A DNA stretch of 25,733 bases, from positions 1 through 25,733 of IMG/VR virus record IMGVR_UViG_3300024999_000358; one strand, written 5' to 3'. Positions 1-8,173 of the stretch are shown piece after piece. How positions within the stretch are numbered: position 1 is the stretch's first letter; each line of letters opens with the position of its first letter. The position numbers and the translations under genes are program-made. Under the pieces are notes generated by a model. It was not told the origin of the DNA and did not search any database. It worked only from the letters and a program-made list of their open reading frames with translations. The DNA is from a virus.

Positions 1-3000
1 GCCGCCGCCAATGCACGTCACTTTAAACATTCCCACACCGGCAGGAACTGTCCAGGTATAGTTTCCTGCCGTGGATGACACATGCACGCGCGACATAGGC
101 CACACCCCGCTAGGCTGTGCCCCGATAGTCACGGAACTGCTGAACGTATTCGCACCCGTGAAAGTCTGCGTCGAAGCAAGCACCGCGCCGCCCGACGTAG
201 ACGGCAGATTCGTCAACTGCGAACCGTCCAAGGCCGGCAACTTCGACAGCGCGTCCAGTTTCACAAGCTGCGACGCCCCGTTGAACGTGTTGCCCTGCAA
301 CGTCACCGAGGACGACTTCGCGCTGAACGTCGCCCCCGTCAGCGCAAGCGACACGCCGTCGGCCAGGTAGGACGTGGTGGCGATATTGATGTTGGCCGAG
401 CCGTCAAAGGCCACGCCGTTGATGTTCCGCGCCGTGGCGAGCTTGGTGGCCGTGGCCGAGTTCCCGGTAACGTCCGAGGGCTGGGCGCAAGCCGCCGCGC
501 CCGAAGCCGCCACGCCCCGCGCAAAGTTCACCCCCGAGCAGTCCGCCGGGTCAGCCGCCAGCGCCGTCGCCGTCGCCGCGTTGCCGGTGGTGTTCTGGTT
601 GAGCGTGGGGAAGCTCGTCAGCGAAGCCGCCGAGCCGTTGGTGTCCAGCTTGCCGGATAGCGCGGTAGTCACCGTGGACAGGTTGACCGCGTTCTGCGGG
701 ACGGACACAATGGTAGCCGCCACGGAGCCGGGGCCGCTGGCGGTCACGTTACCCGTCAGCGCAGTTATATAGTTACCAGTTCCCTGTTTTCCCGAAAGAG
801 CCGTAGTAACGGTAGACAAATCTACAGCAGAAGTTGGGACATGAACCACAGTCAGTGCGGTGGCCCCCGTAACATCTCCTGTGTGGGTGGCATTAGTAAC
901 AAGACCACTATATTGTGTGTTGGTGGAGTTGTCCCCAGTATTTGTTCCAGATAGATTGGAGGCAGATATGGCCCCAGAGAAAACTGCCGTAGAGCCGCTT
1001 ATCCCGTAGTTGGCGGTTATGGTTTTGGTGGACACATGGGAACCGAGGTTGTCACCTGCATTGATGCCAGTTAAAGCGGAGCCGTCACCGTAATATTTAG
1101 TGGCAGTTACAGATGAAAGAGAAACAATGCTACCTTGTGTCCATTGGTTGCCGTAGGTTTTCAAGGAGTAGTCGTCTGGGTAAATCCCACCAGCAAGACC
1201 GTTTATCCCCATATTCCCATCATTAGCATTGATGTATATCTTGGGGGTAAAAGTTGTCCCAGTATGAGTACCAAATCTAAATTGTCCACCCCCAACTACC
1301 GCAAGTTCCATATCGTAAAAAGGGGCTCTCCGTTTACGCCTAACAAAATTGTCGCCATCGTAGAATTTATAAGAGAAATCGTCTGTGGCAGATGTGCTCC
1401 ATAGTTTTACACTTTGTGGTCCTTGCAGAGTTTCAGCATCTGTAGTTGTGGCTCCGATAGCTACTGAGGTCATAGTTGTATATAGCACATCTCCTGCGCC
1501 AAGCACCCAACTACCAGCCGCACCAGCCGACTCCAATAATGAGCCATCATTAAACCGTATGCCAGAACCAGTGCCGTAAACATGGACCTCTGAATCCCTA
1601 ACGTGAATATCACTTTGCGTCCTCAATCCATTTGCATCAAACGCAACTGAATTTCCAAGTATAACATCGCACAGCGGTCCACAACTAGAGGCATCTCCAC
1701 CGCCAGTTATCCATATCGGATTTGTTGCCGTAAATGCAGTAGTTGAATCGTTGGCTATAAAAGATGAGCCAACATAAAACCTAGAGGCAGACATGCTGGA
1801 AGTGGTAGTAATATACGAGTTAGAGGTCAACCCACCCGTCATTGTATCTCCAGCTTTCAATACATAATTACTCCCTACTAAAATAGGGAATGTTGACGGC
1901 GCTACTAAATAATCAGAAGTTTTAACCACATAGAACGTAGCTGGATTAGAAAGGTAATCAGATGTTTTTACCACATAAAATGTAGCAGGGGCCTGAAGAA
2001 CCTCATCGTAATCAGGTTTAGCGTTAAGCGTGGAGCCAACCCAATCGTAAGAGGCAAACCCACCTGCGACATCGTAAGGATGCCCAGAAGCGGGCATAGT
2101 TAGGTCAGTGAGCGCATTATGAGAGGTAGCCACATACGTTCCAGATGGAAGATTTGAGATTGACCTCAAATCCTCTGTTTCAACATATCTAGTGCCAACA
2201 GAAACAGTGTTCTGTAGGATAACACGATAAAGTATCTTCATCTCTGCAAACGGGAGTGTGCCAAGAGCAAGGGATTCATACTTATTGTTCTCTCTGGCCT
2301 CAGCAATAGTTGTGTCTTCCCTCTGACCAATAAGTGAAACAATGGGCTGGTATGGGTCATTGGTTGCGAATATCCATACCGCAACATATTTGTTGAGAGC
2401 GGCATCAGCCAAGGCGTTTACGTTGTTATAGCGTAGATTGGCCCCATTAACTAAATAGTAAGAAGTCTGGGCCGTGAGAAATTCAAAGTCAGCGGCCCCA
2501 TTCTTGTAAAGAACCGCACAAGACGACGGAGCAACTATCGTATGCTCTATATCCTCGTCGTCAATCTTGCCACCTGTCATTGTAAAAGCGGTGTCGTCAA
2601 ATACAGCAGTTAAACCTGATTCATACCTAACACCCACGCTGTGGTGAAGATACATATGGGTATCTCCGTCCATCTTCATGCCGTGGCGTTCATCACCGAG
2701 AAGACCTTTGTTAATGGTTGTGTTCCAGTATACAGAAGCTACCGTAGGAACAAAGAAGCCGGGGAATCCGTTGGTTGATAACGTCCCAGTAGCGTTATAC
2801 CAAATGTAATGAAGCCCAGTGGTGTCTGCTATGGTTATGGAGGAAGTGGGTTTGGTTGTCCCAACTCCGTCTATGTAGATACCGTGGTCCCCTGTTATAG
2901 TGAATGTAAGGTTGGCATCGTTAAAAGATATGACGGCGTTTCTATCCACAAACCCTGTGGGGTCTCCCGATGTGGAATACAATAATTTATGCGTCTGGTT

Positions 3001-3705
3001 ATACCCAGTAGTTGAGGATATGTCGCCCCAGTATTCAGATGCTGATATTGAATCCACTAATATTGAGGATGCAGATACCAATTTTACTCCCGTAATTGAA
3101 CCGGGGTTCACGAAGGCTATAGAGGAGCCACTCATGGTTAACTGGCCCGTCATTGTGTCGCCAGTTGTTTTTACATAAACCCCAGAATAGGGGTCAGTTG
3201 GTAGATTTGCAACAGGAACTTTGCCGGCGGTGTCAAGCTTTAAAAGTTTACTTGCTACGTTAAAAGTGTTCCCCTGTAAGGTTACAGATGAAGTGTTAAG
3301 GGCCAAAGGAGAAGCGAGAGTACCATTTCCGGTAAACTGAAAGGCATTTGCCGATATTGCGGAAGAACCAACACCCGCCGACGTTTGACAACTGCCATCT
3401 GCGAAACATATTCCATATGAGCCACCAGTAGTAGAAGATAAAAATATGCTTGTGTCTACTATAGCTATTCTCTTATCATACTGATTAACGCAAAACATTG
3501 GGCTAAATATACATTGCTGATATTCATTGGGAACCTCACCATCTGAAAGTAAATCCTTATTGTCAACCAAGTCCCTAAAGTTTTGGTTTACAGCTCCAAT
3601 GTCCTGAGTTTTATCCGAAGTGGTGGTATAAAAAGGTACATCCTGCCCCATTACAGAGCAGGATAATGACGCTATAAGAAGTATTAAGGATGTAATTTTT
3701 CCCAT
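1..3705 (-). CDS. Long modular tail fibre / receptor-binding protein, N-terminal 1235 codons (C-terminus beyond window)
   Basis: Reading the minus strand from ATG 3705 I find 1235 codons with no stop before the left edge, so the gene is partial at its 3' end. A Sec-type signal peptide opens it (MGKITSLILLIASLSCSVMG, then QDV). Fibre modules follow: GDTMTG motifs at about residues 195 and 625; a central domain at about 280-560 of a type common in short-tailed phage fibres; a YYGDGSALTGI module near 870; two copies of LSTVTTALSGK near 965 and 1000; a KLATARNINGVAFDGSANI motif near 1090; and at the end a WTVPAG...VTCIGGG start of a glycine-rich tip. A SVTLQGNTFN...KLD...LP module occurs near residue 130 and again near 1150. 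DNA below about nt 760 is far richer in GC than the rest. The ATG lies 22 bases inside the preceding gene. Role inferred: host attachment. Confidence 0.85.
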   Translation of the reverse strand, partial: MGKITSLILLIASLSCSVMGQDVPFYTTTSDKTQDIGAVNQNFRDLVDNKDLLSDGEVPNEYQQCIFSPMFCVNQYDKRIAIVDTSIFLSSTTGGSYGICFADGSCQTSAGVGSSAISANAFQFTGNGTLASPLALNTSSVTLQGNTFNVASKLLKLDTAGKVPVANLPTDPYSGVYVKTTGDTMTGQLTMSGSSIAFVNPGSITGVKLVSASSILVDSISASEYWGDISSTTGYNQTHKLLYSTSGDPTGFVDRNAVISFNDANLTFTITGDHGIYIDGVGTTKPTSSITIADTTGLHYIWYNATGTLSTNGFPGFFVPTVASVYWNTTINKGLLGDERHGMKMDGDTHMYLHHSVGVRYESGLTAVFDDTAFTMTGGKIDDEDIEHTIVAPSSCAVLYKNGAADFEFLTAQTSYYLVNGANLRYNNVNALADAALNKYVAVWIFATNDPYQPIVSLIGQREDTTIAEARENNKYESLALGTLPFAEMKILYRVILQNTVSVGTRYVETEDLRSISNLPSGTYVATSHNALTDLTMPASGHPYDVAGGFASYDWVGSTLNAKPDYDEVLQAPATFYVVKTSDYLSNPATFYVVKTSDYLVAPSTFPILVGSNYVLKAGDTMTGGLTSNSYITTTSSMSASRFYVGSSFIANDSTTAFTATNPIWITGGGDASSCGPLCDVILGNSVAFDANGLRTQSDIHVRDSEVHVYGTGSGIRFNDGSLLESAGAAGSWVLGAGDVLYTTMTSVAIGATTTDAETLQGPQSVKLWSTSATDDFSYKFYDGDNFVRRKRRAPFYDMELAVVGGGQFRFGTHTGTTFTPKIYINANDGNMGINGLAGGIYPDDYSLKTYGNQWTQGSIVSLSSVTATKYYGDGSALTGINAGDNLGSHVSTKTITANYGISGSTAVFSGAISASNLSGTNTGDNSTNTQYSGLVTNATHTGDVTGATALTVVHVPTSAVDLSTVTTALSGKQGTGNYITALTGNVTASGPGSVAATIVSVPQNAVNLSTVTTALSGKLDTNGSAASLTSFPTLNQNTTGNAATATALAADPADCSGVNFARGVAASGAAACAQPSDVTGNSATATKLATARNINGVAFDGSANINIATTSYLADGVSLALTGATFSAKSSSVTLQGNTFNGASQLVKLDALSKLPALDGSQLTNLPSTSGGAVLASTQTFTGANTFSSSVTIGAQPSGVWPMSRVHVSSTAGNYTWTVPAGVGMFKVTCIGGG
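1852..1986 (-). repeat. Three tandem ~45-base repeats inside the fibre gene
   Basis: Three consecutive 15-residue units (PATFYVVKTSDYLSN, PATFYVVKTSDYLVA, PSTFPILVGSNYVLK) are encoded in tandem just before the second GDTMTG motif. The first two are almost identical in protein but differ at several third codon positions, so the duplication is not very recent. The third has diverged. They probably form a repeated beta element of the fibre shaft. Confidence 0.7.
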
Positions 3706-6662
3706 TGTTCTAAAACTCTATCAAGTTGCTCTTCCATCTGCCTCTCTGCAACTTCCATTTGATGTCTGCCAGCCTCAGTGTTTTCGTCTATGCCTTGGTC
3801 TCTAGCAGACTTCAATAATATATTTTTTGCGTCCTTTAGTCCAGCTTTTAAATCACTTACATCCATTTTTATTAACACGGATTCCTGAATTGGCTGAATA
3901 CTAAGACCAAGAAAAACATCCAGTACAGCAAAAGGAACGCTTTTTGACGCGCCATAATATCCAGCCTTTTTAGCATTTATAGCTATAGCCAAAGATTCAG
4001 GTAGCACATTGGCAGAATACATCGCATCACCAAGTTTCTTGGCTTGATAACCAACTGAGTCTATGTTTTCTTCACCAGAAGTACCAAAAGGTATAGGGTT
4101 AAGAGGCGGAGCGAAATCTCTCCAAATCTTAGCGCCTATTTGTAAAGGCACACTTTTGCCTTCTTTATAGACTTCTTTGCCGGAGAACATCTCCTTATTA
4201 AAGGCAATCTCCCCAGCTATTTTAACAACGCCTCCAGGCTGGATTGCAGAAGGTATATCAGATTTGCCCTGTGTTACTTCTTTTGCGTAATCATGATAAT
4301 CAGCCCAAGGGATTATGCTCCTTAACGACATCCACATAGGGTCGCCATTCTCGTCTCTTTCAGGCATTAAAACTCCGATGCCCTTTTTAGACTTAATATA
4401 CTTAAGGTCAGTTTCGTTCATTCCAATTGCTTGTGCAGATTGGTTATTAACTGCGTCTATAAACATGTTGTATTTATACAGTTTAAACGGATTTTTAAGT
4501 GCCGCTTCTGCAATCCTAGGAGTTGATTTCACGGCAAATGTTATAAATGGGATATTGTATACAGGGTTATCCCTAAAGAACTCCGTAGCTTTAGATACCT
4601 TATTGTAGTTAAATAGCCACTTCTCAGCCTCAGCAGCAGCCTCAAGTTGAGTTTTCCCACTCCTAACTTCGTGCATGTATTTGGCTATCTTAAATATTTC
4701 TTCCTCTGTTGCATATACATTACCGGCTGTTTCGTACATCCCTCTCCAGCCTTTAGATACTTTCTGACCAATGTTCATTCCAGAGAACTCATTGGTAGGA
4801 GGGAGGAATATATCAAGTTCTTTCTTAGAGAACCCAGAGCCTATAAGGTTATGCTGAACTGCCTCTTTGTAAATAGGCCCTTTCTTGAGAACTTGGTCAA
4901 GAGCCTCATTAAGTAACCCAGGAGTCTTATACAGAGGAACACCAGATAGGTCTAATAGTATGGAATTTGAAATTATGTTCCTAGCATGGGTAGCAGGAGA
5001 GAATAATATCTTATTAGCTTTCCATATCTTATTAGCTCTGCTTATAAACTTGTACACTCCATGTGCATTTGTTGTGTTCTGATTGAGAGATACGATATCT
5101 TCAGCTATCTCTTTCCTAACCCACTTGCCTGATATGGCCCCAAATTTCTTGTCTTTCGGAATAGCCACCCAGTCTTCACCCATTATGCCTTTAGGTTTAG
5201 CTACCCAATTGGGGTTCTCAGCTATTTCTCCAAAAAAGCGAAGATTCATGGCGGCTTCGCCAGTTTGCTGAACATGCTTGGTAGCAAGATACGCAGGTGT
5301 TTCTATGACTTTTCTGGCTTGTTGCTGGGCTATATCCAAGTCACCTTTCTTACGTAATGAATTTAACCAGCCAGTAGCGGGTTTCTTAAACGGCCCTTTC
5401 TTAGCAACTTCTCTACCCAAATCGGAAAGAATTTTATTCTGCTCTCTTTTCCCTAAAGCAGCAAAAGCGGTCACTTGGTCGTCTGTGTAACTGGCATGGT
5501 TCTTGAGGAAATCACCAACTTCCTCAATAGTTCCCATTGCATTTTCAAGACTCATCTTTCCAGAACGTATCTTATCCCTTAGTTGAGGGTTCTCAAATAT
5601 TTCATACAACCTAGGAAGGTATTTTCCACGGTTATTCATTATTGTTTCAGCTGTCTTTTCACTTATAAACTTAGATTTTAGTCCTTCTTTTACAAATGTT
5701 TCAGACACTTCATCAACAATGCTCCTGGCCTTTTTTATATCAGAAAAGAACTTAGACGGGTCTTCTATGCCAAACTGCTTTTTAAAGTCAGTAGTCATTA
5801 AAGACATTCTCTCTATCTCATCAGCAGAGAACTTGCCTTCCATTATCTCTTTAGCAAACTTTTGAGCCTCTGGAGTAAGGCCATCGTGTAAAAGATGTCC
5901 AGTATCGGAGCCTAAAGAAAGAAACCCCTTTACATCGCGCAGTTTCTTTTCTGCAAGTTCTATATACTCTTGCTTGTTAGGTAAACCAAATTTGTATGTA
6001 AATGGTTTCCTAATCCACTTGGGTATCTTCCCAGCCATGTAATCAATCGTAGCATCCATAGCGGGAACAAGAGTCTCTTTACCAAGTTGACTCTTCCCTA
6101 CCATTGATACGCCTTTTCCGTAACCCATAGTACCTAAGCTAATAGGGTCTGCTAACATGCCTGTAAATTCAGCGGCAACTCCAGGAATCTCCCTGCCAAT
6201 ATTTAACACCATATTAGCAGAAACAGACTTTGTTTTAGCTTCATCCCAACCTATTTTATCTTGTACTGAGTGTACAGTATTAACCAATTCATCGGTTATA
6301 ACTTCTGAAGGTATAGAGGCATAGTCATATAAGTCTTTAAAAGGGCTCCATAATCCAGTAGGAGTCCTGCCTTGTATTTCAGAAAACTTATTTTCAGCTT
6401 CACCAAGCATCTTACGAAGTTTTCCTGTTAACGTATGGTCGTCTTCAAATTGAGCCAAAGGGTCTTGGTCAAATTGGGCAAGAGGGTCTTTATCCTCAAA
6501 TTGTTCAAGAGGGTCAGACTGTTGCTCAGGTAAAGGAGAAGCAACCCCACCAGTGGGAGCCATTTGAGGAGTCTGTATTTGGGGGGGCTGTACAACTTTA
6601 GGAGTAGGAGGTTTTACAAGGTTCTCTACCTTGGCAACCTTATTTTCTTGTGATTCTGGCAT
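3684..6662 (-). CDS. Large internal virion / ejection protein (992 aa)
   Basis: The largest complete gene here. Residues 1-75 are Pro/Gln-rich and disordered, with three tandem acidic repeats (DPLEQFEDK, DPLAQFDQ, DPLAQFEDD). The remainder is mostly helical, with a charged, probably coiled-coil C-terminus. It has no cysteine in 992 residues. I see no lytic transglycosylase or protease motif. Position after the nozzle-like gene and two smaller helical proteins, and before the fibre, matches the ejection-protein slot of short-tailed phages, whose products are packed inside the capsid and enter the cell with the DNA. Start chosen at ATG 6662, with GAGG eight bases upstream and one base after the previous stop. 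The function is inferred from position and composition; a polyvalent effector domain in the middle is possible. Confidence 0.6.
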   Translation of the reverse strand: MPESQENKVAKVENLVKPPTPKVVQPPQIQTPQMAPTGGVASPLPEQQSDPLEQFEDKDPLAQFDQDPLAQFEDDHTLTGKLRKMLGEAENKFSEIQGRTPTGLWSPFKDLYDYASIPSEVITDELVNTVHSVQDKIGWDEAKTKSVSANMVLNIGREIPGVAAEFTGMLADPISLGTMGYGKGVSMVGKSQLGKETLVPAMDATIDYMAGKIPKWIRKPFTYKFGLPNKQEYIELAEKKLRDVKGFLSLGSDTGHLLHDGLTPEAQKFAKEIMEGKFSADEIERMSLMTTDFKKQFGIEDPSKFFSDIKKARSIVDEVSETFVKEGLKSKFISEKTAETIMNNRGKYLPRLYEIFENPQLRDKIRSGKMSLENAMGTIEEVGDFLKNHASYTDDQVTAFAALGKREQNKILSDLGREVAKKGPFKKPATGWLNSLRKKGDLDIAQQQARKVIETPAYLATKHVQQTGEAAMNLRFFGEIAENPNWVAKPKGIMGEDWVAIPKDKKFGAISGKWVRKEIAEDIVSLNQNTTNAHGVYKFISRANKIWKANKILFSPATHARNIISNSILLDLSGVPLYKTPGLLNEALDQVLKKGPIYKEAVQHNLIGSGFSKKELDIFLPPTNEFSGMNIGQKVSKGWRGMYETAGNVYATEEEIFKIAKYMHEVRSGKTQLEAAAEAEKWLFNYNKVSKATEFFRDNPVYNIPFITFAVKSTPRIAEAALKNPFKLYKYNMFIDAVNNQSAQAIGMNETDLKYIKSKKGIGVLMPERDENGDPMWMSLRSIIPWADYHDYAKEVTQGKSDIPSAIQPGGVVKIAGEIAFNKEMFSGKEVYKEGKSVPLQIGAKIWRDFAPPLNPIPFGTSGEENIDSVGYQAKKLGDAMYSANVLPESLAIAINAKKAGYYGASKSVPFAVLDVFLGLSIQPIQESVLIKMDVSDLKAGLKDAKNILLKSARDQGIDENTEAGRHQMEVAERQMEEQLDRVLEQWEKLHP

Positions 6663-6663
6663 T

Positions 6664-7515
6664 CTACTCGCCTCTTATTTTTTTGACTTCTATTTCGGCC
6701 TGTGCATCGGTAAGTTCGGGCTTAACTTTCTTTATAGCTTTTATTGCCCTATTTATATCAGGAGTGCTTTTAATGGCATCAAAATAGCTAACATCACTAT
6801 TAGGAACCATAGTAGTTTGAAGGAGTTTAGTGAAATTAGCATCTAAATCGGCTTGTCTTTGAGGCACTTCTACTTTTGGTTTCGTTGTAGTAGCACCAAG
6901 AACCTTTTTAGACATCTCACCGGCCTTCTCTACGGCCTTCCTGGCCTCTCCTGTTGGCACAGCGGACAGCAACGCCTCTACTGACTTTCCTTTAGCTGAT
7001 AAAGCAGTTTTAATCCTATTTATTTCAGTCTCTACGCTGTTTATAGTCGGAGGAGCCTTCCTGTCTATTTTATACTCAGGAGCATCAGGGTTCTCGTCTT
7101 TATCATATGCGTTACGAAGAGCCTCAAGACCTTTCATAAGCATTTCATCCGCAGGAAGATTGTACTTTGTCCCAGCTCCACCACCAGAAGACTTCCTCTC
7201 TTCCTCAGGAATCCAGCGTTTAATAGCAAGACGTTTCGACTCTCCCGGTTTAAGAGTCTTTAAAACTTCAGGGTCAAGTTCAAGATAACCTTTTTCAATT
7301 AAATCAGATATTTGAGCTTCATCCGTGTCTGCGACTTTTTGTTCTCTAAGTTTTTTATCTGTTATTTCTTTATTTTTCCTATCAATATATTTACCACCAA
7401 CAGAACCTAAAGTTGAAATAAGTTCTGCACCTATATTTGGCTTTTGCTGTTGAAGTTCAAGAACTTTAGCCGCCATCTCTTGAGGATATCTAGCTTTAGG
7501 TATATATTCGGGCAT
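6664..7515 (-). CDS. Helical internal virion protein (283 aa), unknown family
   Basis: Soluble, charged, mostly helical protein without cysteine, signal peptide or membrane segment. A Gly-rich linker (SSGGGAGTKY) lies near residue 110 and a Lys/Pro-rich linker near 210, suggesting two helical regions joined by flexible segments. It lies two bases after the preceding stop (TAA-TT-ATG), with AAGGA upstream as ribosome-binding site, and one base before the 992-residue gene, so the three are almost certainly translated together. The second of three ejection-type genes in a row; probably a structural or ejected virion protein. I do not recognise the family. Confidence 0.55.
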   Translation of the reverse strand: MPEYIPKARYPQEMAAKVLELQQQKPNIGAELISTLGSVGGKYIDRKNKEITDKKLREQKVADTDEAQISDLIEKGYLELDPEVLKTLKPGESKRLAIKRWIPEEERKSSGGGAGTKYNLPADEMLMKGLEALRNAYDKDENPDAPEYKIDRKAPPTINSVETEINRIKTALSAKGKSVEALLSAVPTGEARKAVEKAGEMSKKVLGATTTKPKVEVPQRQADLDANFTKLLQTTMVPNSDVSYFDAIKSTPDINRAIKAIKKVKPELTDAQAEIEVKKIRGE

Positions 7516-7517
7516 AA

Positions 7518-8171
7518 TTATCCTTCAGACTTTTTAGAAAATAAAGCATTACCTATCATTCCACCGACAGGCCCACCCATTATCCCACCACCAATAGACC
7601 CAGCCGCACCTATAACAGAGGATAGTATGCTGGTTTTGCTGTTTTCTTTCATCTGTTTCTTAGCAAGAGCAAGTTGCTGTTCCATCATCTGAATCTCTCT
7701 CTGTTGTGAAAGCTCTTGTCCTATGGCTTGAGCAAGGTTATTATACATCTGAGAATTTGACTGTATGTCCATCCCATACGCTTGCATTATATACTGGGCC
7801 ATCGTCTCTGACTGTTGCTGTGCAAGTTTACCAACAAGTTCAGCCTGTTGCTGTGTAGCGGTCTGTCTAGCTCCAGCCATACCAGCGGCCTCTATATCAG
7901 AACCCCTCATCCCTCTAGCCCCAGCGTCACTCTGAGCCATAGCCGCCGCTTGTTCTCCACTTTGCTTAATAGCCGCAAGCTGAGGAGCAACATTTTGAGA
8001 AGTCTGAGCAAACTGAGACTGAACGTATGGTAAAGCAGAAGTCATGCTCTGAGCTGTACTCATTTTTATTAAATCGAATATATTTTTAGAAGAAACATCA
8101 GTTTGAACATTCTGGTTCCCAGCCATTTTTACTTGAGGCAAACCGGGGACGCCTCCTGTACCTTCCGCCAT
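7518..8171 (-). CDS. Gln/Ala-rich putative ejection protein with glycine-zipper C-terminus (217 aa)
   Basis: The body (about residues 30-175) is a long Gln/Ala/Met-rich amphipathic helical region with many QQ pairs. The C-terminus (about 180-210) is a hydrophobic glycine-zipper stretch (SVIGAAGSIGGGIMGGPVGG) followed by a short basic tail, as in proteins that insert into membranes. There is no cysteine. Small Gln-rich, Gly-zipper proteins just after the nozzle gene are typical of the first ejection protein of short-tailed phages (analogous in position to T7 gp14 or P22 gp7), which helps build the DNA channel across the envelope. ATG 8171 lies two bases after the nozzle stop. Function inferred from composition and position. 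Confidence 0.6.
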   Translation of the reverse strand: MAEGTGGVPGLPQVKMAGNQNVQTDVSSKNIFDLIKMSTAQSMTSALPYVQSQFAQTSQNVAPQLAAIKQSGEQAAAMAQSDAGARGMRGSDIEAAGMAGARQTATQQQAELVGKLAQQQSETMAQYIMQAYGMDIQSNSQMYNNLAQAIGQELSQQREIQMMEQQLALAKKQMKENSKTSILSSVIGAAGSIGGGIMGGPVGGMIGNALFSKKSEG

Positions 8172-8173
8172 AG

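Noticed and set aside
82-772. Open frames on the plus strand across the GC-rich left end
   Set aside because: They are antisense to the continuous fibre frame; GC-rich codons leave few stops on the other strand. Their products are Arg/Ala/Pro-rich with no domain.
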